Assembly: GCA_023079485.1 (NCBI GenBank)
Contig: CM041083.1
Span: 155,266,552-155,330,551 of the forward strand
Direction: 5' to 3'
DNA length: 64,000 nt
Source: Archilochus colubris
Taxonomy: Eukaryota; Chordata; Aves; Apodiformes; Trochilidae
Shown here: positions 1-13,429 of the stretch, in pieces
Numbering within the stretch: the first letter of the stretch is position 1
How the letters are laid out: the number at the start of each line of letters is the position of its first letter
Program-made: the position numbers and the translations under genes
Notes under the pieces: model-generated
The model's database searches: none
The model's input: the letters and a program-made list of their open reading frames with translations, nothing else
Told to the model about the DNA's origin: nothing

Positions 1-2754
1 CTTTATTAAGCTGGAAATACACAGTATATTATTTCTCTCTCAGTTCTGAAAACATACAAAAAACCCCCAACCTAACCCAAAACAAACAAAACCCACCGAT
101 AATCTCCATGCCCTCAGATATCAATGTTAAAATTTATTTTTATTTGTTGGAAAATATTTTTTGGTTTTTTTTGAATGATTCTTTTAAATCACAAGACTTA
201 GGAGTAGATAGTGAATGTGAGCTGAACACTCACCCTCCATAATTATATAAAGTTGTACTACGCATCATAACATACTGTAGCTGTAATAATTTCCTTACAA
301 TGTGTATTCAGTGCAACAGACATTATAATGACCTTCAAGTCAAGGATTTACCCAACAACCCATGATGATCCAATATTAACAAAATATATATAATCAGGAT
401 GTATTTACAATACAACACAGATTGGGCAAACATGTAATTAGAAAGCTCTTCATTTTAGCGAGATAGAGACAATGAAGATTTCAGTGCTCAGGCTTTCATA
501 GAAAGACTTCACTAAAAAAATGGCCAACAAATGTTTCCACATGATATGCACTAGGTTTTGCTAAAATTCATCCTGATAGCAGATTCAAAAGGCTTACTAT
601 TTTCTTTGCTCATAGCAGCATATTCTATGTAGACCATCCAAAATGGAGAAAAATTAATCTATATTTTTCCTGTATTACAAGACACAGTTCAGAGAAGGCT
701 AGCCTATGTTTTATGTGTGGAAATGAACCCACAGTTTCCCATTACACTCCTTATTTTCAGGACTTGAACATTTCAGTCTACTCACAGCTTTGAATATAGA
801 TTCCTGTAAAACAAATGGGCCATTTTACATTCAAGGGGAAATGGATGATATTACCTGAAGGACAGACAGATCATCTATCTGAATTCTCACCTGTTTATTT
901 TAAACTTGCTAGGGGTTTTCTGGAAGTCACAGGTTATGCTGGATTAAAATACAGAAAACTTGCACAAGTGGAGTCCTAATACTCAACTCTTAGACCACAC
1001 AATTTGTCAAAAGAGATGGTAGATTTCTGTACATCACAAAACACTAGTTATTTTAAAATTGTTGTATTCTACTTTTGAGTTTAATTTATTTCTATTTCTT
1101 CTGTTACTCTTGTTAATAATTTCTACCTTAATGCATACTACCAATCTTTAAGTGAAACCTACTGTTATATATAAATTATTTGTGAGAATTGTGTCTTATT
1201 AACAGTTTCACAGAGATAAAGATATTGAGCTGACTGTATATTAGTTTAATCACAGGGTTATAAAAATGCAGCTGTACAATTTTCTGTCTGCATTTAGTCT
1301 TGGAACCCTTTTAGTTATTTTAGCAAGCCCTTTTAGTTATTCTGCATTGGACAGGGACCAAGCTATTAAATCCTGCTGAACCGAATTAATCTTCATGCAA
1401 CATTACCTGAAAAACACAGTACAAGTTCTTACAGTGTTGTCGCCTATACTTACAGCTATTTAATATAGAGAGCAGCACAGTATTAATGCATAGAACTAGA
1501 ATGAGTTTACCCTTGTGCCAACATGATGATCTCTTCTTGGAGGCTGCAGTATGGAGTCATCTGAGCATTTCTGCTTGGTCCAGGTTGTTCTTAAGAAGGA
1601 TTACAAATATCAGCTCAAAATACAGCTACACTAGACCCTACAGTTTGTTCACCATTTCAGTATTAGCAGGATGTTTCCATTCTGTGGCTTTACTTCATGA
1701 AAAGGAGAATTGACCGATCAAATTGACTTTAAAACACAGTTTGCAAGTTCTAAGTGAATACGTAGCCATTCTGGTCCCTTTCAGTGTAGCACATTTTGGT
1801 GGATAAAATTTGTGGTGATATTTAATATTGTGTTAAATCTGTAGGGGAAACTGAATGTAAATAATAGCGTTGTCCTTATATTGTTATAACAATGCTTTGC
1901 TCAAGGTGAAGTTAGAAAAGATTAATATTAAATGAAAAGTGAATAGCAACATTGTAAATAAAACTGCATTCAGTATTTAAATGTAACTCCATATACTTGC
2001 AGAAATTAGATACTATTAGCACAAAAAAGTGAGTAATAAAAAGGTATCTATTACATTTTTGTAGCATAGTTCATAGAGAAATCTTCCTTTAATTTATTGC
2101 TGTAGAGAGCTAATTGTAAAGCTTAAGTTTTGTAATTCTAAAAAAAGCTTGTTTCACAGATGAAATCAGTTCTGCTTGACTCTCCATATGTCACAGATCT
2201 CCATGCAATTTTATCTAACAGACCTCTGCTAAATAGCCAGTAAACTAAAGTAGGAATTCTATTCTAAAGTAGGAATTTTTTTTTCTTTTATCCATGAAAT
2301 CTGATCAGTGCTTAAATGGATCTTCCATTAGGATTCCAGAAAGAAAAGAGAAAATATAAAAAAATAGTAAAATATTAATCTTCTACCAAGTTAAATAAAT
2401 ACAGAGGGTAAATTACTGGAAAAAATACAGAAAGCAGAATCAGAAACTGTATTTTAATAGACAAGATTATAAATTATATATTTAAAAGAAATTATTTGAC
2501 ATTCTATCTATTGTTTCTCTTGGTCTAAGAATTCTACTATGAAGGAAAAATTGAGGAATGATTTACATGGAAAATCATCAGGACAAGAGATCACTTTCTG
2601 TTGAACCATGAATACGATTTTAGGCTTTCAGATCTGCTACAAATATAGGAAAAAATAGATAAATAAAATTTTTAAAGAACTGTAAAAGAGAAAATAAGGA
2701 GACAGCAGGAGAGAAGTGAAAAAGATGGTGGGTCTGATTTTTGAAGTGTGACTC
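1..2754. other. Unique AT-rich non-coding sequence
   Basis: No repeat family, exon-like open frame or RNA gene is recognisable on either strand. Short A and T runs and AT-rich simple sequence are scattered through it. The only ATG open frames are below 80 codons and show no codon bias or known domain, so I treat them as chance frames. Confidence 0.6.
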
Positions 2755-3132
2755 TATAACAATACCCCCAGGTACTCTTTCTGCTGAGATTTCCACCCAC
2801 TCTTCCCCAGGCCTGTAGCATTGCCTGGGTTGTTGTGGCCAAAACGCATAACCCAGCACTTGGCCTTATTGAACCTCATACAATTGGCCTTGGCCCATCA
2901 ATCAATTCAGTCCAGGTCGTGCTGTACAGCTTTTCTACCTTCAAGGAGATCAGCACTCCTACCCAGTTTGGTGTTTGCAAACTTAGTGAGGTTGCACTTA
3001 ACCCCCTTGCAGATCATATATAAAGATATTAAACAAGACTGGCACCAAAACTGAGCCCAGAAAGACACCACTGGTGATTGTTCACCAACTAGATTTGTCC
3101 CCATTAATCACAACCCTCTGGGTATGGCCACA
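2755..3132 (-). mobile_element. CR1 LINE fragment, ORF2 reverse transcriptase region (antisense)
   Basis: Read on the minus strand this is the reverse-transcriptase part of CR1 ORF2, the protein that nicks DNA and copies CR1 RNA. The minus frame at 2907-3104 reads LTKFANTKLG followed by DLLEGRKAVQHDLD, matching the CR1 motif around FADDTKLG. The FADD catalytic box has lost a codon and reads FAN-T, so an aspartate of the active site is missing. The piece has neither the CR1 5' end nor the 3' tail. It is an old, dead fragment, and its limits are approximate. Confidence 0.85.
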
Positions 3133-4680
3133 TCATACTCTTAGGTGAATCCCATCTGTCCTCACGTTTTTTGGGAAAGATTTGAAAGAAATTAACAGCT
3201 TTCAAGACAAAGTCCTAAATTGGCTTCTTTGCTGATATAGTGTTGTTTGTTACAGAAATATTATCACATATGAGTCATGTTGCTGCATCTCTGATTGTCT
3301 GAGGATAATAGCTAAGTCAGACCTTGTAGGCAGAGGTAATGTGTTAGTTATACTAGACAGTGTACCTGGAAAGAGCAGAGTTGCTTTTCAGTAGCAAGCC
3401 TTTTCACGGGTTTTATCAGTGTATGGCACAGCTACGGATGTATACCTAAAGCAGGACTTTTGCACATAACAACTTTTTGTTTCTGCTATCAAAAGACTTG
3501 ATCTATGACTTGATCTGTCAGAAAACACCACCTCTCCCTACAAAGCTGCCTAATAAAAAAGACCAGCATCCTAACTGAAAAAAAAAAAAAAGAGGTCTGC
3601 TTGTTTGTCCTCTGTTTCTGGTGGACAAAGATGGTAACCAAAATATCCCTATAATAATCTGTCTTTTCACATATATTCCATGAGCTACATGTAGTTGTAA
3701 AATGTTTATAAGAGCAGGCTCTTTGAATCTTCTGACAAGTGGCTTTAAAAAAACAGTAGCTCGATTTAACTCCTCCACAGTTTTAGAAAAAGGAGAGCAA
3801 ATTCAAAGGACTGTTTCTTCACCTATCATTATCAGTGACTCATATTGCCATCAAAGCAGAGCCATATGGAAATTATACTGTACATACTGAAATAAACACA
3901 TTAGAAATACAGTGCAGCATTGAAGCAACTAGGCAACAAAAAAACTTGGAAGAAAAGCAACCCCTGTCTCTGAGGGCAATGAAAAAGAAGTGTGCAGCAT
4001 TGCTACACAGAGAGTAGCTGCAATGCTAAATAATTTGGTGTGACAGCACAAACAACTGCTCTCTTCTTTTTAAACATTTATATGGGTCTTCGAAGTGGTT
4101 AACACCTAGTTATTAGAGCTTCAGAAAAAAACACAAAAACAAGCATGCAAACGAGCAAACATAAAACAAACAAACCCCACCCCCCAACATTTAAATGCTT
4201 CATGTCTCCTGTACATGCCACAGAAACCATCACTGACGAAAAATAGTGTGCTATTTACTCACTTTCGTAACTGAGCTTTAAAGAGTGCTAGACATGAAAA
4301 TCTCTGCATGCTGAAAAGAGAATGTACTCTATGGAGTCACACTCAGCCAATGCAGTTCACCTAGCCACAGCCTTTCAAATGTCTGTGGATTTAAAGAAAA
4401 AAATGTCAGCCCTGGAAATCCAATTAGCTGTCCTAATCTTACGTACTTCTCTGCCATGTAGACAAGAATAATTTTTTAATGAAGTGTTCTCTACCAAAAG
4501 GAAGATCTGGGAAGACAAAAACATAAGCAAGCAAAAAACCTCTGGCTAGCCCCCATTTATATCACTAGATCAAATCTCATTTAATGCCTTTGGTTTTGTA
4601 ACAACACATTCAAGATATGGTGCTTTCACACCACACTACGCCAGTGTCTTTAGATTAGTGTAAGGCAGTCTAGAAACCGG
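3133..4680. other. Unique non-coding sequence
   Basis: No recognisable gene or repeat family. It contains a poly(A) run near 3578-3591 and an A/C-rich stretch near 4130-4190. Open frames are short and unremarkable. Confidence 0.5.
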
Positions 4681-4942
4681 GATCATATCAGGAAGACAAA
4701 GGAAGAAAAAAGGAGGTAAAGGAAATTCAACAAATTTTCCTACTGCCCCCCATAAGGGTATTTTTACAGAGATTATCTGCTTCTTAAGTATATCTTGTCA
4801 AAGACCCCATAAATTAGAACATGTAGAGACAAACATGACCAAGAAATTACAAGGCAGACTATGATAAGAACAAACCTGGTTAGTCACAAGGATAAGTAAG
4901 GATATGTGGGGTGTGAAAATATTCATTTTTCATATGGGAGGA

Positions 4943-5489
4943 CAAGGATAAGCCCCTGTACTCAGCCCTGGTGAGGCCACACCTTGAGTACTGTGTCCAG
5001 TTCTGGGCCCCTCAGTTTAGGAAGGATATCAAGGTCCTGGAGCAGGTCCAAAGGAGGGCAACCAGGCTGGTGAAGGGACTTAAGCAAATATCCCATGAAG
5101 AGAGGCTGAGGGAGCTGGGGCTGTTCAGCCTGGAAAAGAGGAGGCTCCGAGGAGACCTCATCACTCTCCACAACTACCTGAAAGGAGGTTGGAGCCAAGT
5201 GGGGGTTGGTCTCTTTTCCAGGCAACTCTCAGCAAGACAAGAGGGCATGGTCTTAAGTTGTGCCAGGGGAGATTTAGGTTGGACATTAGAAAGAATTTCT
5301 TTACCGAAAGGGTGGTCAGGCATTGGAATGGGCTGTCCCAGGGAAGTAGTGGATTTTCCATCCCTGGAGATATTTAAAAAGAGACTGGATGTGGCACTCA
5401 GTGCCATGGTCTAGTAACTGCAATGGTAGTGGATCAAGGGTTGGACTTGATGATCTCTGAGGTCCCTTCCAACCCAGTCGATTCTATGA
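4943..5489 (+). mobile_element. CR1 LINE, 5'-truncated, 3' end with ORF2 C-terminus
   Basis: A relatively well preserved CR1 3' end. The frame from 4971 reads MRPHLEYCVQFWAPQ, RRATRLVKGL and [17 protein letters not shown], the typical CR1 ORF2 C-terminal region, and ends [18 protein letters not shown]...AMV at 5411. Between about 5185 and 5345 the homologous reading ([20 protein letters not shown]) lies in another frame, so two indels break and then restore the frame, although the first frame stays open for 147 codons. The 3' end carries GGCACTCAGTGCCATGGT and finishes ATTCTATGA at 5481-5489, the usual CR1 terminus. The copy is truncated and non-autonomous. Confidence 0.95.
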
Positions 5490-5736
5490 AGGAAAGGGGA
5501 GGCGAGAACTTTTTTTTCCCTAATCTGACCAATTAGTTTTAACAAAGAAAATAACCAGAAACAAACCTGGTCAGTCACACTAATCAAGGACCTGTAGGCA
5601 ATCTAGGACTTTGCAAATAAGGATGCAAACTTGAAGGTCCAGGATATTGTAAGGGGTTAATGAGAGCATGCCAACAGATAAGGCAGTGTGTATAGAATGG
5701 GGAAACAGAGAAGAACAGAGGACAGACAGAAAAGGG

Positions 5737-5742
5737 AATAAA
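5737..5742 (+). promoter_or_regulatory. Candidate poly(A) signal AATAAA of the putative LTR
   Basis: AATAAA lies in GGGAATAAAACAGC, followed by T/G-rich sequence that would suit a cleavage region. It is meaningful only if the surrounding block is an LTR. Confidence 0.3.
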
Positions 5743-5880
5743 ACAGCTGATCAGTATGGCTGTCTGGCTGAGCTCCATGCCTGATCACCACAGGCATCTG
5801 TTCTTAACAATGTCTCTGTGTAATCTTTCTATCTTGTACATATATGTGTGCGTGTGTGTGCTGCAATGATTCAGTGCCAG

Positions 5881-7540
5881 ATGCTGGAGAGATCTCTGTG
5901 TGTGAGACTGAAATCTGGTGTTAGGCACTGTAGAATGGGGCTTGTGGGTGCCTCCTCCAAGAGGAGGAGGGGGCATGGATTTCTGGTGTGAATCCTGCAT
6001 GTGATTGAATTTGTAAATGGGAAAGAATCAGCCATGTCTCAGCCTGGGCAGAGACTCAGGTCCCTGAGCACTGAACTGGGCTTCAGCAGCTGGGCAGGAG
6101 GAATCATGGCCTGGAGCAGTGCAAGAAGGTGGTCTCATTCTTAAAATCCCTTAACACCTCTCTAAGAAAGTAGGAAGCAATTTCTCTTTTTTGGAAAGGA
6201 CTGTACTGTACTTCCTTCATTATCCAATTCTGCTGATGCCCTTGAAAAGTAATTTACATCCTGTGATGTCCTATCCCCTCCCACTTCCAATATACGGAAG
6301 GATTTTGGAGGACTTGAATTTGTCAGGTTCCCTTTAGACTTGAGTCACAGCTGAGGATCAAGAAAGGTCTTTTTCTCTCTTACCTCTTCATTTGATTTAT
6401 GGCTGAAGGGCACAATCTAATTGTAAATTTAGCTGAGTCTACCAGGCAGGAACAATTCAGAAAAGGCAAATACCCACAAATACCAGTAGGGAAAGAATCT
6501 TTTAGAATCACACATCAGACTCATTTGCATTACTATTGTTACCCATCAGTTAAAGGTTTCTGTCTCCCACTTCAATCCCATTTTTTAATACTGTTTGTTC
6601 AAATGAGTTGCAAATGACATCAATGTTTATGTTTGTTCGTTTGTTTTGTTTTGTTTTTCTTTTTTCTCTCTCTCTCTATATATAGTCATTCAAAAATATT
6701 TCAGGAAAATTTCAGAACAAACAAAAAAATCTTATTGATTAATAATCCATATTTTTCATATAAACAACATATTAGAAATTGAATTGTTGATCTCCTGGTA
6801 GAAGTTACATGATATTTAGTGATTTTGTTTGTTCATTAACTCCTTCAGCACCTTTCAAATACAGCTTTGACATTTTGCCACCATTAAGAAATTGGATTAC
6901 TTATCTAAAGGTCTTTGTTCAATTTTCTAGCATGCTGGAAAGATCCTACTCTAATGCAAATAGAAGACTTAATTTTCATCATTTGAAAAGGCTTTCCATA
7001 TATAATACTGTCTGAAAGTAAGCACTTTATGCTTCAGAATATTGTCTGGCCAACATATTTATTTTTTTCCCCATTAGGAGTGAAACACAATGTTTGCAGA
7101 TAACAGAAAAAAATTATCTCTACATGTCAGTGCTGACTTTTATTTTTCACTAAATTGTTCTCTGATTTACTTTTATATTTTTCTAAAACTGTTATATGAC
7201 TTGCAGATTTGAATTAATTGTTTGTATATTGTTGGTTGTTTCCTGGGCAGTATGAATGAAAAGATGTCCAAAAACCTTTTTAAAGAATTTCTTGCTCCCA
7301 TAAGACAGGGAAAAAAAATCTGCAGAACTGTAGAAAATTAAACAAAAAGAGTAAGTCTTCTACCCTATGGTTGTGGGTAAAATGAAAATGCTATTAAATG
7401 CCCTCCAAAATGTCTGTATTGTTGCAGTTGTGAAACTTTGTCACAAATTAGAAAATGAGTCTTTAATAATAAAAAAGCTGTTATATACAACCCAGTACTG
7501 ATTATAGTGTGCTTTCAGAAAAAGATAAATACCTTAAAGG
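5881..7540. other. Mostly unique non-coding sequence
   Basis: Near 5950-5970 there is a short inverted repeat (CCTCCTC, 3-base spacer, GAGGAGG) and a modestly GC-richer patch to about 6140 that I cannot assign. A (CT)n followed by (TA)n microsatellite lies near 6665-6685. No gene is recognised. Confidence 0.5.
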
Positions 7541-8050
7541 ATCATGGAGTAAGAATTGTTTCAGTTGAAAAAGACCTTGAAGCTCATCAAGTCTAACCCT
7601 AACCCAGCACTTCCAAGTCCACCACTAAACCATGTCCCTGAGCACCACTTCTACATGTGTTTCATAGACCTGAAGGGATGGTAACTCAACCACTTCTCTG
7701 GGTAAATCGTTCTAGTGTCTCACAACCCTTTCAGCAAATAATGTTTCCTAATATTTAGTCTAAACCTCCCCTGGAACAACATGAAGCCACTTCCTCTTGT
7801 CTTGTTGATTCTTACTTGGGAGTAGAGACCTCACTACAACCTCCTTTCATGTAGTCATAGAGAGCTGCAGTGTTTCCCTAAACCTCCTTTCATCTAGACT
7901 GAACAATCCCAATTCCCTCAGCTTCTCCTTTTGGGACTCATGCACTCATGCTTCAGGCCACTTACCAGCTTCATTGCTCTTCTTTGAACATGTTCCAGCA
8001 CCTCAATGTCCTCATGTGTCCTACTGAACACAGTAGCCCAACACAACATA
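7541..8050 (-). mobile_element. CR1 LINE 3' portion (antisense), old copy
   Basis: The plus strand shows the antisense CR1 tail: AAGACCTTGAAGCTCATCAAGTC, then the segments for GTCTAAACCTCCCCTGG and CCACTTCCTCTTGTCTTGT. The minus frame near 7918-8020 reads EDIEVLEHVQRRAMKLVSGL, the CR1 ORF2 C-terminal region. Many substitutions and small indels relative to the expected CR1 sequence indicate an old insertion. The 3' terminal ATTCTATGA repeat is degraded, and no intact ORF remains. Confidence 0.9.
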
Positions 8051-10119
8051 ATGAAGCACAAGAAAGTAATGTACCTACAGAAATATGACCATGCATTCAA
8101 GGAACATACATATGTATTTACCTAGATATATTGCATCCATTCATTACTTGAATCCTATCTAAAGTTATAGAAGTCCAACAAGACTGGGAAGATGACCAAT
8201 CAATATGGAGGAGACTTTGCAAGCAAGAAGTTTCTGTTTCACTTTGTTCTAATTTCCTTTATAACCTTGTAATTAATACTGTTTTGATCAGACCTGGACT
8301 ATATTCAAGGAAGACATTAGTGTCCAGGTGTTTTAACATATTCTTAAATATCTTAAAGATCCTCTTTATAAAAGGATTTTCTCAGTTTTGAACAAAAGTT
8401 GATTTTTTTCCATTTTTCAATGAATGAAATGATGGCCTTGTTAAAATATGTCATTGCATGATTGTATATAAATGACCTGTCAGAATATAAAAATCAGCGA
8501 GTGTGGATGTATACACATGCACATAATATATATATAATTATGTTTATATGATTTAATTGCTACAAAATTATTGCTTTCTAAGTTTAACCAATAAATGAAA
8601 TACCACCACCTGCCTTCTCAGTGTAAAATATTAATTTTAATGGTTTTAAGCAATTTAAAGTATTAGTTGTCCTGTAGCCAACTTGTCCTATAACTACCCT
8701 ACCATTGGGATTATGAAGAAATTACTGTTAGGAATTACTGTTGGTAACCTTTACAATCACTGATTTTGCAAGCTCCACTATACATCAAACTGAGTAATTT
8801 ACCTCACTACTAAAATATCAGCACCAATCACCAACCTGGAGACCTTCCAAAATCAGGTCTAACCAGACTATCTGGAAGAAAGCAGGTAAAAAATGAGTGT
8901 ATTGAATCTATAAATAAAATTTTGTTTGGTTCACTGAATTTGTAATATAATTCCCTATCTGTACTTAAGATGATAAACTAAATCCAATAAAAGACCTTAA
9001 TAAAACATTAATGTTTTAGAATTATGCACTTAGAAGTTGTGAAACACTTCAATGTCAGGTATAATTATGTCATAATAATGTCACCTAATGTGTTTCCTCC
9101 ACAGCATATAAATATATATATATATATGCAAGTATATCAAGTAAAGAACATTTTGTGAATATTTGTAATATTTTAAATATCAGAATCTGGATTGTTAGAG
9201 TAATGTTTCATTATACCTGGGGGTGTCATTAGAGCCCTGTTTTATTTAGAACCCTTCTGCACAATTGCAGGATGTTTTACTTCTTGTGACAACTTATTTG
9301 GAGCAGACTTTAACTTGTAGTGAATTTATTTCTCTCTTGTCTGCTATGAAGTAGACTGGCTGGAAAGCAAAATGAGAATAAGTAGCATGATTCTAGCCAT
9401 GATTTTCTTATACTTTCCAGATAGAAGAAGTATGAGGAAAGTGGAAGGATAAAGCAAATAAACTTATTTACAACCACATCTGAAATATGACGTTCCATAT
9501 TGCAACTCTAAAATATTATTTTTTTTATTGAGAAGAATGTAAAATTAAAAACAACAAAAAAAAGTAATCTAAAACATATTTTGCTACCTTTTTTTTTTTT
9601 ATCTAATTTTTTTATACAGCTTCTTTAATCCATCATAAGTAAGATTTCTTGATAAAAACAGCGGTTTACTTTCCTTTTCAAATGCCCATCCCCACTGTTT
9701 CCCTGAGCTGGCACTGGTGTTCTCAGGCTCCTGCTGATAGATATGTCAGGTAAAAAATTGGGTTCCACCTTCCCCCCTCCTCTAAAAGGTAACTTTTTTA
9801 GCATCAGCATATATATATGTTCAACTGTGACTGTGAAGACCAGAGGCTCATAGCTGAATGCACACAATCACAGTTTAGTTAACACATTTGCAGTCAACAG
9901 GTTCCCATTTTGCAGTACATCATTAAACTCAAATTAAGAAAATCATCCTCACTTTATCAAGCAAATGTAGTGTGTGGGAGAAACAATAGTTGATTATAAA
10001 AAGGAAAACTATTAGGCATTACAGCTGACTGCATAAATATATTGCATAAAACAATGCCTTATTTTTCCATTAGCATCAACACAAAAACTTCCTGAAACTT
10101 GCTCCTTACCTACAGCTGA
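8051..10119. other. Unique AT-rich non-coding sequence with short AT microsatellites
   Basis: Contains (TA)n at about 8526-8537 and (AT)n at about 9110-9127, and a T run at about 9590-9600. No exon, RNA gene or known repeat family is apparent. Confidence 0.55.
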
Positions 10120-10215
10120 TGTTCTGGGTTGACCTGGACACCCATATTATGCCGCCATTTTAATCCTCTCTTCTCAACCCCCTTGTCTGCAGTAGAAAAA
10201 GTAAAGGAAAAAAAA
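10120..10215 (+). mobile_element. Possible LTR 5' fragment
   Basis: TGTTCTGGGTTGACCTGGACA followed by a C/T-rich patch (CTCTCTTCTCAACCCCC) and an AAAAGTAAAGGAAAAAAA stretch resembles the 5' end of avian ERV-type LTRs that begin TGTYCTGGKTT. The downstream end is not evident, and sequence as far as 10700 could belong to the same element. This is recognition from memory of bird LTRs without a search, so confidence is low. Confidence 0.35.
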
Positions 10216-10235
10216 TATTCTATTTTATAACAGCA

Positions 10236-13200
10236 GGTGCTCTATACACAAAGTGTAGGCAGAGCTGAACGGTGAAAAGTCAACCATGCAGTTATAATAA
10301 TTCTTGGCAACAGCTGCCTTTTGTACACACAGAGTTGTGGAACAAATAAGGCCTTTCCACAGTTGCTTCTCACCACAGGAGGAGAAAGCATGTAGCATCC
10401 CAATGAACTCAGAGAGAGAGATCAGTTTCGGTGAATAGGAATTAAATGTATTCAAGAATGAAGCTAAAATACAACTGCAAAATGCCTCCTTGAATAAGAA
10501 ACACATCAGTAGTAAAGTACAGTGATCTGTGCTAAGGGTTTTGAGCTCCTAGTCCTGGATCATCCCACTGTAACTCTCTTCAGTAACCTTTGAACACTCA
10601 GTTGTGTGAGGGGTTTACGTAGAATGTCTTATGGTTCTGTCTGTGTTATGGAATAAATAAAGATGGCATGGGAGGTCTTTTTTCAGCAACTGAGGTAAGC
10701 CCTCACAGGATTATTGTTGTTCCTACAATTCAGTTATCTTAATCTCCAAACCAGGAAGGGTGCACCCAGGGCAACTGTTCCAAATGGTCCCTGGCCCATG
10801 CTCAGAGATTTTTTGGTAATGTACCAGTCAGACTACATAAAATGCATGACAGGGACTGCTCTTGGAGTTTAACAGTATGAGGATTGAGTACCAGGCCCAG
10901 AAATGTCCTCTAGCATTACATACTTTGCTATTATAGGTACACCTCATTTTTAATCTTCCTGTTTGGATAAATTTGGAAAAGCTAATGTTCTTTGGAATTT
11001 CAGGAACCCAGAAGACGACCTAGCTTGCAATAGAAATTTAGCTTGCTCCTGGTTAATATCACAAGGTCTGAAAGTCTTTGAACATCCCTAGATCTGAGAT
11101 ATTCAGTTTGTTCGATCTCCAAGACATAGACTTATTGTAGATCTACTGTAAATATGAAAATTGTTCCACTTAGAAGAGTCATGAAGATTCATGTCATTTC
11201 CCATAATAAGGATGTTCAAAGTTATTAAGCCTGACTTCTCTGCTACTACTTAATGAAATTTCTACTAACTTAAATAAACTGCAGTCAACTGCAGTCAAAA
11301 TCAGATAACACATGGGATAACTCACACAGGTATTATGTAAAGGTAACCCAAGCTTTGACAATGCTTAAGGTACTGCTGGAAGATGTGAAATTGCAAAAAA
11401 GGGAAGATCGTTTGATACTCCATATTTATATTTCCTATTTCCATTTCCATCTTCCTGTTCAGTCATAGGAAGAAATAGAATAGTGGGATAGATGGATTTC
11501 TTATTTTATCCTCTTAAGTTTCAGCTTCATACTGTCACTTCAGGAAAAAGTCAAGTCAAGACCTTTTTTTGCTGTATTTTACAGTCCAATTTTAGTTCTG
11601 CTCTGTCAAAGGAATGTAATAGAGAATAAGTAACAGATAAACTGATGGAAGAGAAGGGATGCAGAGAAAACACAGCTGCTCTGTAAAAATGTACACATCT
11701 GGATATCTCCATTTATCTTAAAAGTGAAATAATAAGCATTTTATTTAGAAGCAAACAACAAAATCAAGCCCATTTCTCAGTACTTCATTCTCATTTAGCA
11801 CATTGTAGGATACACAAAATGTATAGATAATTTCATGGAAAAATTCAGTGCTCTTGCTGAGTTTCTTCAGAACTTCATCAGATGGTGCTGAACGATCATT
11901 AGAGTTTGTTATTTTAAATTCCTTTAATTAAAAAAAAAAAATCTGTGAAAACCATGTGACTTAATATCCCAAATATGTAATTAAGGCAGCATCTCATAAT
12001 TAGTTACAATTAAGTTACAGAAAATAGAAGGACTAGATAATATGCCAGAGAATTAAAGGATGTATAGCAAAACAGCAATTTTGAAAACTAGCAGTTTGAG
12101 CAATAGTTTGCCCTTTTTTGTGTGTCTTCTTCTCCAAATGAAACAGCACACTATTTGTATTTCTTCTCCTTACTTTTATTTCTTTCAAAACAAACAAAGT
12201 CTTCTCCAAGAATGTTTAAACCTTTCTCCATATCCTTCCTTATCACTGTGAAAAGAATGATGACTGAAACTGTCAGTAAAATCTATAGCAAAGCTAGTGA
12301 ACACTTTCCATTTTTAAAACTTTATTTTCAAGTGCTTACAAGTGTATCAGACTTGCCATGGCTTAGGTTCAATTCTTTTATTCCAGATCTTTGTTTCTTA
12401 AGCTTAGCTGTTTCTAAGAAAGATGTGTAGGGAAACTGCATTGCTTTTCCCAAGTTAAAAATTTGTATAATCACTTTGTTGAGAAGATTTGTTTTAGGGA
12501 CAGAAAATTTAGAGATAAGGTCACCCTCAGGTTAATGAACGATGTTTTCTGTGCCTGTAAAAATACTGTCCATGTCTGCTTTGTATTATCCTGAAGTTTC
12601 TTTTTTTTCCTAGATAGCAGGGTCTAGCCTTAATAGTAAGGTTAATGTCCTCATGAGCGTGTTCTCCAAAGTTAGAACTTCAGTGTTAAGAAGAAAATTA
12701 AATAATAAAAGCACAGAAAACAATATATGGTCATCCAGGGTAATGATATAGGTAACCTATACAGTAAATAATAGCAAAAGAACAGAATGTGACAGTCACT
12801 GATTTTAATGTACATGTGAGACTGTCACAGGATTTAAAAAAATCTAATACAAAGTAACATGCAGAATTCTGAATTTGCAGAAAGTAATGTTTTAGTAGTG
12901 TATGTTTTCTGGTTTGAAGAGTATATTAAATAATAATACAAATAATACAATTTAATACCTTAAAACAAGCTTCAAGGGTTTTCACCTATGGCAGCCAATA
13001 AAGAATGTGTCTCAGGAACTGTGGTTCATCTTTTTTTTTTTTTAGTTGTATAAAATTGGCACCAATAGTAGTTATTTTCTAAGTTATTTTCATTCTCAAG
13101 GGGAAGATAGCTCACCTAAACATTGTAGGCATCTTAGGTTGTTATAGGTATGTTAGGATAAGATGCATAATGCTTTGGAAATGTATCTCCTATGGAGCAG

Positions 13201-13429
13201 GAGATCTACAGTTCAGAGGTACAATTATAGCTTTGAAAATGGGTACCTTACCTACCTGCTGACATCTTAACGGTGGCAATCTACACTTGAGTTAGTTATA
13301 TTAGCATTCATGCATTATAGAGAAGAATTAACATTTTTATGAAAAAGTTTATCTGATCTGTTTATCTGATCTGTTTTAATTGTATTCTTTTTAAAGAGAA
13401 GATCCAAGTTCTCTATAACATCGTAGTTT
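10236..13429. other. Unique non-coding sequence
   Basis: No recognisable gene. Notable only for small homopolymer runs and a 13-bp tandem duplication (TTTATCTGATCTG twice, about 13348-13373). The 103-codon frame at 12122-12430 has no recognisable domain and is within chance expectation. Confidence 0.5.

Larger units (their letters stand above)
4868..5880 (+). mobile_element. Possible decayed LTR interrupted by a CR1 insertion
   Basis: A 20-bp sequence, AACAAACCTGGTYAGTCACA with one variable base, occurs at 4869-4888 and again at 5560-5579, on either side of the CR1 at 4943-5489. After the second copy come a purine-rich stretch, an AATAAA signal at 5737-5742 and a GTGT-rich stretch, in the order expected of a retroviral U3-R-U5. 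I cannot name the family and do not see clean TG...CA ends, so this is an inference from layout. The true limits may extend upstream toward 4680. No retroviral coding sequence is present. Confidence 0.35.

Noticed and set aside
5936..5950. TGGGGCTTGTGGGTG, resembling a retroviral primer-binding site
   Set aside because: Only a loose match to known tRNA complements and not placed directly after a defined LTR end.
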